Below the pieces are notes generated by a model. The model worked only from the letters and a program-made list of their open reading frames with translations. It was not told the DNA's origin and searched no databases. Below are positions 7,982-15,215 of a stretch of 46,439 bases of DNA, piece by piece. Every line of letters starts with the position of its first letter. Within the stretch, counting starts at the first letter, position 1. A program made the position numbers and the translations under genes. Source of the stretch: Pseudonocardia sp. (lineage in GTDB: Bacteria > Actinomycetota > Actinomycetes > Mycobacteriales > Pseudonocardiaceae). The DNA is taken from assembly GCA_029263115.1 (NCBI GenBank), contig JAJCYC010000006.1, forward strand, positions 1-46,439, given 5' to 3'.

Positions 7982-8176
7982 TCAGTTCGTCGCGGGGCTG
8001 CGCAGGTGGGCGTCCGGCGGTGGGAAGACCACCGACAGGTGCTCGTCCTCGAGCCAGCGCACTCGGTAGGGCGGGGTGCCGTCCGGGTGCAGCAGGGCCA
8101 CGATCTGCCCGCGCCGGCCGTGCGTGTCGTGCGGGCCGGGTGGGACGATCAGCCAGTCACCGACGTGTGCGTACAT
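7982..8176 (-). CDS. DUF1918 domain protein
   Basis: A 64-residue protein from the ATG at 8176 with GGAGGAAAGC upstream. Seen: MYAHVGDWLIV, then a Gly/His-rich turn (GPHDTHGRRGQIVAL) and PYRVRWLEDEHLSVVFPPPDA, the SH3-like small beta-barrel typical of DUF1918. The family is widespread in actinobacteria, often beside stress genes; its molecular role is unknown. Its start lies inside the 3' end of the upstream 61-aa ORF (20-bp overlap), suggesting one transcript from the divergent promoter at about 8.4 kb. It converges on the dehydrogenase terminator. Confidence 0.8.
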   Translation of the reverse strand: MYAHVGDWLIVPPGPHDTHGRRGQIVALLHPDGTPPYRVRWLEDEHLSVVFPPPDAHLRSPATN

Positions 8177-8342
8177 GCTTTCCTCCGTTGGTCGATCCGA
8201 ATCGTGCGGCGTCGAGGAGTAGCCGCCGTTCGGCGGCCGCAACGGCTTCGCGGGCGGTGTCGACGGCGTCGGGGTTGACCGAGATCGAGGTGATGCCGGC
8301 GGCCACCTCGGACAGCGAGCACACCTGCGGCAACGTGTTCAT
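8157..8342 (-). CDS. Small hypothetical protein (61 aa) upstream of DUF1918
   Basis: Family not recognised. The ATG at 8342 has GGGAGG about 6 bases upstream, giving a protein starting MNTLPQVCSLSEVAAGITSI, with an amphipathic helix (about residues 28-45, VDTAREAVAAAERRLLLDAA) and a basic tail HVRTRR. The frame is open to 8513, but that extension crosses the shared promoter. It overlaps the DUF1918 start by 20 bp. A DevR-like box lies about 100 bp upstream. It could be an adaptor peptide or a fortuitous leader ORF. Confidence 0.5.
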   Translation of the reverse strand: MNTLPQVCSLSEVAAGITSISVNPDAVDTAREAVAAAERRLLLDAARFGSTNGGKHVRTRR

Positions 8343-8437
8343 CGGAGCCTCCCTCGTCACCCGACGATGCCAGTGAGGTGGTCGCGGTAGCAGCTGCTCT
8401 CGGACCCCGTCGATGCGGCGAACGGCCCGCGGATCGC

Positions 8438-8451
8438 GGGTCGAAAGGCAC
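8438..8451 (+). promoter_or_regulatory. Candidate DevR box between divergent small-protein and PNPOx genes
   Basis: GGGTCGAAAGGCAC repeats the first ten bases of the best box at 6058 and fits GGGNCNWWNGNCCC with one mismatch. It is 96 bp from the minus-strand start and 65 bp from the plus-strand start. Confidence 0.5.
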
Positions 8452-8515
8452 TCCCCGGACGCCGCGCCGCCGCGCAGAGTAGGACCGGACAACCAGGCAC
8501 TGAGGGGGACCAACC

Positions 8516-8968
8516 ATGAGCGACTTGGACCGCCGGCTACTCACGCTGACCAGCGCGGAGTGCTACCGGTTGCTGGAGACCCAGCAGATCGGCCGGCTCG
8601 GGGTGATCGCCGAGCACTACCCGTTGATCTTCCCGGTGAACTATGCCCTCGACCAGCGGATCATCGTGCTCCGCTTCACCGAGGGAACGAAATTTCTGGC
8701 CGCCAACCACGCGAATGTCACCTTCGAGGTCGACCAGATCGACCAGCCGGCGCGGCGAGGCTGGAGTGTGCTGGTGCGTGGGCTGGCCGAAGAGGTCACC
8801 AGCCGCCACCGCGACGAGCTGATCGAGCGGACGCTGGCCAGCGGCCTGGAACCGTGGGCGCCCATCGAGCACGGGCACTGGATGCGGCTGATCCCGCACG
8901 CGATCAGCGGCCGCCGGATCGAACCGGGGCAGCTCCCCGAGGCCTTCGAGGCGGCCTCCTACCTCTGA
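8516..8968 (+). CDS. Pyridoxamine 5'-phosphate oxidase-like FMN-binding protein
   Basis: A 150-residue protein from the ATG at 8516 (GAGGGGGACC upstream). Seen: an N-terminal helix with LTSAECYRLLETQQIGRLGV, then PLIFPVNYALDQRIIVLRF and VTFEVDQIDQPARRGWSVLV, the beta-strand order of the split-barrel flavin-binding fold. Single-domain members commonly bind FMN, F420 or heme-related ligands; the ligand here is not fixed by motif. Such proteins recur in DosR-type regulons. It is divergent from the small-ORF/DUF1918 pair across a candidate DevR box and converges with the CBS gene. Confidence 0.83.
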   Translation: MSDLDRRLLTLTSAECYRLLETQQIGRLGVIAEHYPLIFPVNYALDQRIIVLRFTEGTKFLAANHANVTFEVDQIDQPARRGWSVLVRGLAEEVTSRHRDELIERTLASGLEPWAPIEHGHWMRLIPHAISGRRIEPGQLPEAFEAASYL

Positions 8969-8997
8969 CGGCCGCCTACCTCTGACTACCCGGCCTG

Positions 8998-9627
8998 TCA
9001 GGTCCACCAGCGAGCCTCAGGGACCTCGCGCGGCTCGTCCGCGCTGATCACTCGCGCGCTCTGCACTCCGGCCACCTGCTCGGCCAGAACCCGCGCGGTG
9101 TGCCACTGCGCGCGGTCGCCGAAGTTGTCGAGCAGCACGGCCTGCCCGTCATGCACCTCCACCTCGAAGTGCCCCGGCCGGCAGTACACGTGCAGTCGTT
9201 GGCGTAGATCAGCGACGATCCGGTCGTCCGCCCTGGCCACGAGCTCGATCAGGTCGTGCAGGGTGACCACGCCGACCACCAGGTCGCGGTCCCGGACCGG
9301 CATCGAGCGGACCCGGGACGCGCGCATCCGCCGGACCAGCGTGCGGACGTCCTCGCGCGGTTCGGTGGCCACGACCTCCCGGGTCATGACATCTCCCACG
9401 GTCGTCGCGGCCGGCACCCTCGCGGGTTCCGGGTCGGTCGTCGGGTGCGACGGGATCCGGTGCAACAGCAGGTCGCCTTCGCTGACGACGCCGACCAGTT
9501 CCAGGTTGCCGTCCACCACCGGCAGCACCGTGTACCCCCGCGACGCCATCACCGCCGCCGCCTCCTTGATCGGAGTTGCCGGATTGACGGTGACCGCCGG
9601 TGAACTCATCGCTTGTTCGACTCGCAC
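8998..9627 (-). CDS. CBS-pair protein with C-terminal BON-like domain
   Basis: 209 residues. Two CBS domains, starting MRVEQAMSSPAVTVNP and VGDVMTREVVATEP, form a Bateman module (about 1-130) that usually senses adenosine nucleotides. The C-terminal part (about 140-205) has the pattern of a BON domain: DDRIVADLRQRL, a short strand pair, and AEQVAGVQSARVIS. This two-part architecture is common in actinobacterial stress loci. The start is the GTG at 9627; an internal ATG (MSSP) is possible. It follows the single CBS-pair gene by 13 bp and is probably its operon partner. Confidence 0.82.
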   Translation of the reverse strand: MRVEQAMSSPAVTVNPATPIKEAAAVMASRGYTVLPVVDGNLELVGVVSEGDLLLHRIPSHPTTDPEPARVPAATTVGDVMTREVVATEPREDVRTLVRRMRASRVRSMPVRDRDLVVGVVTLHDLIELVARADDRIVADLRQRLHVYCRPGHFEVEVHDGQAVLLDNFGDRAQWHTARVLAEQVAGVQSARVISADEPREVPEARWWT

Positions 9628-9640
9628 AGCCGTCCCGCCC

Positions 9641-10051
9641 TCAGCCGGCCGGGCCGAGCATGACGGCCAGGACGTCCCGGATGGAGACCACGCCGATCGC
9701 CTCCCGGCCGTCCCCGACCGGGACGTGCCGGATGCCGGCCTCGAGCATCAGCTCGCCGACCTCGCGGATGCTGGTTCCCGGTGCCGCCCAGACCAGATCG
9801 GTGGTCATCGCCTCGGCGGCGGTCACCTCCTCGGGGTCGTTCCCGGCTGCGAGCACGTTCACCAGGTCACGCTCGGAGACCAGGCCGATCACCCCACGCG
9901 GGTCGTCCACCAGCACGACACCGACCTCGTCGGCGGCCAGCTCGGCGGCGATCTCGCGCAGCGTGAGGTGCGGTTTCACCTCGGCGATCGCGCCGACGGC
10001 GATCGAACGGACCGGGTCGCCCGGGCGGGCACGGTCGGTGGCGGCAGTCAT
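9641..10051 (-). CDS. CBS-pair protein (Hrp1/Rv2626c-like)
   Basis: 136 residues made almost wholly of two CBS motifs: VGAIAEVKPHLTLREIAAEL with VIGLVSERDLV, and VTAAEAMTTDLV with AIGVVSIRDVL. The size and layout are those of hypoxic response protein 1 (Rv2626c), a DosR-regulon protein that binds zinc; the zinc-linking cysteines of Hrp1 are not evident here, so the equivalence is by architecture only. The ATG at 10051 has AGGAGGAACCC upstream. A weak DevR-like box lies 58-71 bp upstream. Confidence 0.83.
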   Translation of the reverse strand: MTAATDRARPGDPVRSIAVGAIAEVKPHLTLREIAAELAADEVGVVLVDDPRGVIGLVSERDLVNVLAAGNDPEEVTAAEAMTTDLVWAAPGTSIREVGELMLEAGIRHVPVGDGREAIGVVSIRDVLAVMLGPAG

Positions 10052-10108
10052 GGGTTCCTCCTCGTTGCCTACGACGTCAAGGTTCGTCCGGACGCCGCGC
10101 CCGCGACA

Positions 10109-10122
10109 CGGACCAAAGCCAC
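10109..10122 (+). promoter_or_regulatory. Weak candidate DevR box upstream of the CBS genes
   Basis: CGGACCAAAGCCAC fits GGGNCNWWNGNCCC with two mismatches, keeping the central WW and the inner C/G pair. Its 58-71 bp distance to the CBS start equals the spacing of the 4281 box to its minus-strand gene. Confidence 0.35.
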
Positions 10123-10144
10123 GCTGTGCCCGGTTCCTTGGTCC

Positions 10145-10176
10145 CGCGCCCGGCGCGCCCGGCGCGCCCGGCGCGC
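10145..10176. repeat. 9-bp GC-rich tandem repeat
   Basis: Three exact copies of CGCGCCCGG (10145-10171) plus a partial fourth, in the gap between the DUF6544 gene and the CBS gene. Its arms can fold on themselves. It may be a simple slippage tract or act as a terminator after DUF6544. Confidence 0.6.
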
Positions 10177-10190
10177 ACGGTGGCGCGGCG

Positions 10191-10931
10191 TCAGCGGAAG
10201 GTGGCGCTGGTGATCGTGGCGCGGAAGAACTCGCCCCGGTTCTGGCGATCGGTGCCCCACCACCAGCCGGCTCGGAACGCCGAGGGGATGGTCACGCCGT
10301 CGAACGTGCGCTCAGCCTGGATCGAGACACCGAAGGGGTACCGCCCGTACGGTTCGCCGTCGGGATTACCCCAGCGGTCGATCAGGATCTCGCGGAGCCG
10401 CCCATCGGGGTCGATGCGCAGGTGCACCGCCTCGTCCTGATCACCGATCCGCCACGTCGCCACCGCTATGTCCGGATTCGGACCGGCAGTCCACACCGCC
10501 TCGGGGAAGGAGGTGGGCAGCAGGCTGACGCCCTCAGCGGCGAGCCGGCCGCCCGCGCTCCGGCTGATGTCCCGGCCCGATCCGTTCATGATCGGCAGCA
10601 TCCCGAGCAGTCGCCACCGCATCTCACCGCCAGGTGGGCCGTAGCGGTCGAAACCGGAGACCGGTAAGCCGGCGACGCGAGTGCGGGCGGCCCAGATGAA
10701 TCCGTGTGGCGGCGCGAGGACCTGCCACGCGCGGTACGGCCGCCAGCCGCGCAGCCGGATCTGCCCGTGCATGGTCAACTCCACCGACGACCACAGCGGT
10801 GTCCCCGGAGCCACCACGTGGCTCAGCCAGCGCCGCGCCGGCTGCGGCAACCCAGCTGCCAGCTCGGGGATGAACCGCTGTCCTGGAGTGGTGTCCGCCA
10901 CGCGGTTCCCGCCGGAGGGCACCGCGCTCAC
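10191..10931 (-). CDS. DUF6544 family protein
   Basis: 246 residues from the GTG at 10931, whose GTGA overlaps the UspA stop; an alternative GTG at 10967 would lie deeper inside the UspA gene. Seen: PARRWLSHVVAPGTPLWSSV, the strand-rich WRPYRAWQVLAPPHGFIWAA, then RTRVAGLPVSGFDRYGPPGG and EMRWRLLGMLPIM, a pattern I associate with DUF6544. The C-terminus (DGVTIPSAFRAGWWWGTDRQ) looks like the closing strands of an open barrel that could bind a lipid. No signal peptide. The function is unknown; position in the stress operon suggests a lipid or cell-envelope role. Confidence 0.68.
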   Translation of the reverse strand: MSAVPSGGNRVADTTPGQRFIPELAAGLPQPARRWLSHVVAPGTPLWSSVELTMHGQIRLRGWRPYRAWQVLAPPHGFIWAARTRVAGLPVSGFDRYGPPGGEMRWRLLGMLPIMNGSGRDISRSAGGRLAAEGVSLLPTSFPEAVWTAGPNPDIAVATWRIGDQDEAVHLRIDPDGRLREILIDRWGNPDGEPYGRYPFGVSIQAERTFDGVTIPSAFRAGWWWGTDRQNRGEFFRATITSATFR

Positions 10932-11596
10932 AGCGGCGGATACCTCGGTGCGAGGAGCACCGGGCACGGGGCGTGTTGCAGGGCGCAGTTGAGTACGAGC
11001 CCGGCCCGGTCACCGCTGTCCGCTCTCGGCCCGCCGATGACCAGGAGGTCGGCGTCCAACGCCTCGCCGACCAACTCGTGCGGCCGGATCCGGACGAGTC
11101 GGGAATGCACGTGAGAACCCCCGGACAGTCGGCTGGTGGCGGCTCGGATCGCGGTCGCCAGTTGCGTTCGCCCGCGCTCGACCGCCTCCTCAAGTGCCAC
11201 GCTGCGTTCGGCGAAGGATCTCGGTACCGCGTGGGCGACGGTCAACGTCGCGCCCAGGTGAGCGGCGGCGGCCGTGGCCTCGGCGAGCACCACCGAGTCG
11301 CCGGGCAGGTCGCGGAGGGCGGCGACCACCCTGGCGGGCCGGCTGTCGTTCTGGCTGCGGGCCACCCAGACCGTGCGTCCGGCGAGTTGGTTCACCGCAC
11401 GCACGAGACCGGGCGCGGCGAACAGCGGCCCGGCGTCGCGCGGCGACTCGTCAGGCCACGTCTCGAGTACCCGGCCGGTGGCCCCGCACATTTCCGACAG
11501 CCACGCCGGGGGACTCGAACCCAGTACGACCACCGGAAGGCGGCTCAGGCCATTGCGCAGGAGTACGTCCTCATCCAGCACCGGATGCCTAGACAT
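10928..11596 (-). CDS. Universal stress protein with atypical N-terminal half
   Basis: 222 residues from the ATG at 11596 (GGAGG upstream). The C-terminal 140 residues are Usp-like: VVAALRDLPGDSVVLAEATA, GATLTVAHAVP, and ADLLVIGGPRADSGDRAGLV ending in CPVLLAPR. The N-terminal 70 residues are not a full Usp domain: they look like a second copy that has lost its central strands. The loop after VIGG lacks the usual G-9x-GS(S/T) spacing, so nucleotide binding is doubtful. It overlaps the upstream ATPase-domain gene by 8 bp and the downstream DUF6544 gene by 4 bp, giving a tightly coupled operon. Confidence 0.78.
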   Translation of the reverse strand: MSRHPVLDEDVLLRNGLSRLPVVVLGSSPPAWLSEMCGATGRVLETWPDESPRDAGPLFAAPGLVRAVNQLAGRTVWVARSQNDSRPARVVAALRDLPGDSVVLAEATAAAAHLGATLTVAHAVPRSFAERSVALEEAVERGRTQLATAIRAATSRLSGGSHVHSRLVRIRPHELVGEALDADLLVIGGPRADSGDRAGLVLNCALQHAPCPVLLAPRYPPL

Positions 11597-12092
11597 GGCG
11601 AGCCTCCGAAACGCGAACTGCCGGCTGGCCGGTTCCGGCCGGCATCGGGCGACCGGGGACGCCCGGCGACAGCGGCACGGTCCAGCGGACCTCGGTGCCA
11701 CCTTCCGTCTGGACGTGCACCGAGTATCCGCCGTGCCACCGGCGCGCTGCGGCCGCGATGTCAGCGAGCCCGGTATCCGAGGCCGGTCCGCGCCGCACGT
11801 TCTGGCCGTCGTCACGCACCGCCAGGTGCAACTCGCCGGCTCCGAGGTCTGCGGCTACCTCTACGCTGAGTTCGCTGACGTGGGAGTGTGTGGCGACGTT
11901 GGCCAGTGCCGCGCGCAGGACGGCGTGCAGGTCGGTTGCGATCTCGTCGGGGACCAGGGTATCCAACGGACCGTCCAGCGTGAGCCGGGGTTCGACGCCC
12001 AGGTGGGCGGCTGTTCTCCGGACGGCCTGCTGCAATTGGCTGCGCAGGTATGACCTCTCAGTGAGTTCGGGCCCCGCCATCGTTTCGGACAT
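11589..12092 (-). CDS. Free-standing histidine-kinase ATPase domain (DevS C-terminus-like)
   Basis: 167 residues from the ATG at 12092, which overlaps the stop of the WS/DGAT gene (TGATG). Seen: a short helical lead (SYLRSQLQQAVRRTAAHLG), LTLDGPLDTLVPDEIATDLH, an N-box-like ALANVATHSHVSELSV, a G1-like DDGQN and a second box TGLADIAAAARRW, then GGTEVRWTVPL. This is the HATPase_c half of DevS/DosT-type kinases. There is no GAF domain and no phosphoacceptor His domain. The usual DxGxG is DDGQN and the N-box is degenerate, so catalysis is doubtful. A dominant-negative or scaffold role is possible; so is a decayed kinase. Coupled start and stop codons argue that it is expressed. Confidence 0.72.
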   Translation of the reverse strand: MSETMAGPELTERSYLRSQLQQAVRRTAAHLGVEPRLTLDGPLDTLVPDEIATDLHAVLRAALANVATHSHVSELSVEVAADLGAGELHLAVRDDGQNVRRGPASDTGLADIAAAARRWHGGYSVHVQTEGGTEVRWTVPLSPGVPGRPMPAGTGQPAVRVSEARHV

Positions 12093-13507
12093 CACCGGGG
12101 ACTCCTCACCCGTCGGTCCGGGAGCCTCGATGACCCAACTCGTCGTCGATTGCCCAGTGCTCGCAGGTCGTTCTCGATGCCGCTGCCTAGTACGTCGAGG
12201 TCGGTTGCCGAGTCGTCGCCGGTCAGCCCGAAGGTCACCCGATCCCGGTAACTGAAGATCGACACTCCGATCCGCATCCTGCTCGAGATCGGCACGTAGG
12301 GTACGACCTCGAGCAGCTCCCGACCCAGGCAGTAGAGCGGCTCGCGGGGTCCGGGGACGTTCGTGGTGACCGTGACGACCGCGTGCTGCGGGGCGTGCGC
12401 GGCGGCCCGAACCGGAGCGGCGATCAGCGGGAAGGGCTGGAACCGGGCCAGTGAGGTGAGCAGGGCCTCGGCCTCGGCCTCGCCTCCGGTCTTCAGTGAC
12501 GACAGCTCGGCGCGCACCGCCATGAGCCGGTCCAGCGGATCGTCTAGGTGTACCGGGAGCCGCGCCAGCAGTAGCGACACCTGGTTGTCGCGGACGCCCT
12601 CCGCGCCGGGGGCACGGACCGACACCGGCACCAGGGTGCGGATGGCCGTGGGGGTCGGCTGTTCGCCGCGTTCGAGCAGCAGCGCCCGGAAGCCACCGGT
12701 CACCGCCGCGAGGACGACGTCGTTGAACGTCCCGCCCGGTTCGCGCCGCGCCGTGTCGACGGTGTCCTTGCCGGTGCTCGCCCAGCTGTAGTGCCGGGGG
12801 CGGGCCAGCGGGCCGGTCAACGATGTACGCCTGGCGGGCCACATGCTGCCGGCCAGGGCCACCGACCCGCGCGCCGCCGCGACGAGCCGGGTCGGCCATC
12901 CCGACGGGCGCACCAGGATCCCGGCCAGGGCGCGGGCCTGGCGGGCCGGTAGTCGCACCACCTCGGCGACCGCATCGAGTACGAGACGCGCCGCGGACGG
13001 GTCGGAGTCGGGCAACCATTCGTCGGAAGGCACGACGCATGGGACCGGAGTCGGGTCCAGAACCGCTCGGTAGATGTCCGTGCCAGACACCCCGTCGACC
13101 ATGCAGTGGTGCACCTTCGAGATCAGCGCCCACCGGTCACGCGCCAAGCCTTCGACCAGCCAGTTCTGCCAGAGTGGCCGGTCCCGATCGAGTCGCGCCG
13201 ACATCACCCGGCCCATCAGCGCACGCAGCTCTGCGTCTCCTCCCGGCGACGGTAGGGCGGTCCGCACCAGGTGGCGGTCGATGTCGAATGACGGATCGTC
13301 CACCCACACCGGAGGCGCGAGGTCGAGCGGAACCTCCCGGACCTTCTGCCGGTAGCGGGGGATGAGCGGCAACCGCCCGATGAGGTGCGCGCGTAACTCC
13401 TTCAGGGTCGGTACCGGGCCGGCGAAGACCGCGATCGAGGCAATAGCCAGGGACAAGTTCGGCTCGGCGTCCTCGGCCAGCAGGAACACCGCATCCAGGG
13501 GTGTCAT
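12092..13507 (-). CDS. Wax ester synthase/diacylglycerol acyltransferase (WS/DGAT, Tgs1-like)
   Basis: 471 residues. It transfers acyl-CoA to diacylglycerol or long-chain alcohols to make storage triacylglycerol or wax esters. Seen: catalytic HHCMVDG (His133, His134, Asp138), N-terminal MTPLDAVFLLAE, the PLWQNWLVEGL motif, NDVVLAAVTGG, and the late SNVPGP-type motif TTNVPGPREPLYCLG. The length is typical of actinobacterial WS/DGATs. The start is the ATG at 13507 with GAGGTGAT upstream; a GTG at 13522 would add five residues. In mycobacteria tgs1 is DosR-induced and feeds dormancy lipid stores, matching this context. The last ten or so residues are Arg-rich and run to the overlapping ATPase-domain start. 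Confidence 0.9.
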   Translation of the reverse strand: MTPLDAVFLLAEDAEPNLSLAIASIAVFAGPVPTLKELRAHLIGRLPLIPRYRQKVREVPLDLAPPVWVDDPSFDIDRHLVRTALPSPGGDAELRALMGRVMSARLDRDRPLWQNWLVEGLARDRWALISKVHHCMVDGVSGTDIYRAVLDPTPVPCVVPSDEWLPDSDPSAARLVLDAVAEVVRLPARQARALAGILVRPSGWPTRLVAAARGSVALAGSMWPARRTSLTGPLARPRHYSWASTGKDTVDTARREPGGTFNDVVLAAVTGGFRALLLERGEQPTPTAIRTLVPVSVRAPGAEGVRDNQVSLLLARLPVHLDDPLDRLMAVRAELSSLKTGGEAEAEALLTSLARFQPFPLIAAPVRAAAHAPQHAVVTVTTNVPGPREPLYCLGRELLEVVPYVPISSRMRIGVSIFSYRDRVTFGLTGDDSATDLDVLGSGIENDLRALGNRRRVGSSRLPDRRVRSPR

Positions 13508-13586
13508 CCGATCACCTCGCACGCGTGTTCCTCCCTCGACATCGTCGGCAACCCTGCCCGCGCTCCCTGGGCCTCGGGCGAGGTGT

Positions 13587-14523
13587 TCACCGACTTCCGC
13601 TGGGGCCTGGCGTGTCGCCGCGGATCACCGCGACCGGGCAGTCGGCCCGGTGGATCAGCGCCTGGCTGGTCGAGCCGAGCAGTCGCCCGGAGATCTCGCC
13701 CCGGCCGCGAGAACCGACGACCAGCAGCCGGGCGCCCCGGCTCCGCTCGAGCAGGGCCCGCGCCGGACGCTTCCGCGGGAGCTCCCGGCGTACCTCGACG
13801 TCGGGGTACTTCTCCTGCCAGCCGGCCAGCCGCTCGGCCAGCAACCGGGTCTCCTCCTCGCGCACGTCGTCGGTGTACAGCAGGTTGACGATCTTCGGGT
13901 CGACCGCCATGTCCGCCCAGGCGTGCACCACGACCAGCGGGGCGGAGTGCCGGGACGCCCAGTCGTGGGCGAACGCCAGCGCCGCCTCGCTGGCCGGGGA
14001 CTCGTCGACGCCCACCACGACGGGGGCCGGGAGAACCGGCTGCTCGATTGGCCGCTCCCTCGGCGTCCCCGCGTACCACCACCACCGGGCATTTCGCGCG
14101 CGACACGACGCCCACCGCGACGGATCCGAGTAGCAGGCCGGTCAACCCACCCAGACCTCGGTCGCCGAGCACCACTAGTTCCGCGTCCACCGAGCGGTCG
14201 CTCAGCAGATCCACCGGCTGGGCCGTGCACAGGTCGGTCGTCACCTCGACATCGGGAGCCGCCGCACGGGCCTGCGCGGCGGCCTGTCGCAGGCAGTCCC
14301 GGGCCCACCCGAGAACGGTGTCTCGGTAGCCGGTGACAACACCCGGAGCGGGGTCCGCGCCGCCCCAGTCGTAGGCGTACACCAAGGTCAGGGGAACGCC
14401 CCGGACAGCGGCCTCCCGGGCGGCCCAGCGGGCGGCCCGCTCGGCGGACATCGAACCGTCGATCCCGACCAGGATCGGCGGCCTCTGTACTGTGGACGAC
14501 GGTGGCGTGTCGGACATGGTCAT
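13587..14523 (-). pseudogene. Tandem-domain universal stress protein with a frameshift between domains
   Basis: The ATG at 14523 (GAGAGGAG upstream) begins MTMSDTPPSS and a full Usp domain: ILVGIDGSMSAERAARWAAR, LVVLGDRGLGGLTGLLLGSV, CPVVVVRG. The second Usp domain continues in another frame: VVVGVDESPASEAALAF to VVGSRGRGEISGRLLGSTSQ and CPVAVIRG, stopping at 13587. Removing one base from the CCCC run (plus strand 14067-14070) joins both halves into a normal protein of about 300 residues, like mycobacterial Rv2005c/Rv2623. Either it is a sequencing or assembly error, a recent mutation, or a frameshift site. Unshifted reading runs to 13504 as low-complexity sequence. It heads the WS/DGAT operon. 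Confidence 0.8.
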
Positions 14524-14593
14524 CGTCTCCTCTCTGGTGACCAGCTCACCCGAGCGGCGTCTCCGGGAGCAGAGGCGTACGTCCCGGGACGGT

Positions 14594-14607
14594 TCGCCAT
14601 CAGTCCC
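14594..14607 (-). promoter_or_regulatory. Weak candidate DevR box upstream of the tandem UspA/WS-DGAT operon
   Basis: On the minus strand GGGACTGATGGCGA: the left half is a perfect DosR half-site GGGACT, the right half is poor (three mismatches to GGGNCNWWNGNCCC). It is 71-84 bp before the UspA start. Confidence 0.3.
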
Positions 14608-14689
14608 GCCTCGATCGAGACCCGAAACACCGACAGCGCATCGCATCGGGCCAGGGGTGCCCCGGTGCGATGCCTCGTACGGGAGAGCG

Positions 14690-15128
14690 AGTCGGTGCGC
14701 CACGGCCTGCTCGGCGCCGAGCACGGTCAGCGAGCGCACCTCCATCTCCGGGTAGAGCCTCTCGAACGTGCGGTCCTTGCTGAGCACAGTGCCTAGGTAG
14801 CCGAGCAGGAAGGACAGAGGGATCGACAACAGGCCCGGGTTGTCCGGCGGGAACCAGTGGAAGTCGACGCCCTGCGACGGGCTTTCCCGGTCACCGCGTC
14901 CACCGGCCTCCCGGACCGGCACCACCGGAGAGAAGACGATCAGCAACACCATGACCGCTAGCTGTTCTGCCGATAGATGCTCCACAGCGCCCCGGCGGTG
15001 TTGAACCGCTTCCAGAACAGCGAGTAGACGATGGTCGGCAGGTTCGCCGACGCGGCGACCAAAGAGGCGAGCGCTACCAGGAAGGCGATTTTCTGGCCGT
15101 TGGCCAGGATGCCGCCGGCGAAGATCCC
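14690..15128 (-). pseudogene. Truncated, frameshifted cation/acetate symporter (ActP-like)
   Basis: Two frames together read like the C-terminal third of ActP-type solute:sodium symporters: [20 protein letters not shown] and [16 protein letters not shown] in one frame (to a stop at 14958), then VMVLLIVFSPVV, HWFPPDNPGLLSIPL, FLLGYLGTVLSK and MEVRSLTVLGAEQAVAH in another. The shift is one base at about 14965. The N-terminal two thirds are missing; similarity stops abruptly at about 15128, where an unrelated SDR fragment begins on the other strand. No natural stop is evident. Clearly inactive. Confidence 0.8.
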
Positions 15129-15215
15129 GACAGGCTGGCTCGGCGAGCCCGACGAGGTCGCCCGGTTGTGGAGGTCCTCGCGAATCCCGACTCGGCCTTC
15201 ATCACCGGGCAGATC
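15122..15215 (+). pseudogene. C-terminal scrap of a short-chain dehydrogenase
   Basis: [15 protein letters not shown] in one frame followed one base out of frame by [16 protein letters not shown] matches the conserved end of SDR enzymes (R-GEP-EVA--V-FLAS--ASFITGQ). Nothing upstream of it is SDR-like. It abuts the symporter remnant, marking a recombination junction next to the integrase gene. Confidence 0.6.

Noticed and set aside
10145-10176. GC-rich repeats as a possible CRISPR array.
   Set aside because: The units are 9 bp, directly adjacent and without spacers; no cas genes are present anywhere in the window.
13504-14985. A single 493-codon minus-strand protein joining symporter tail, UspA and a Pro/Arg-rich end, whose stop overlaps the WS/DGAT start.
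   Set aside because: It is an accident of frame: a symporter pseudogene reads into UspA, and after the one-base shift the rest is out-of-frame Usp sequence. The overlap with the WS/DGAT ATG is probably chance.
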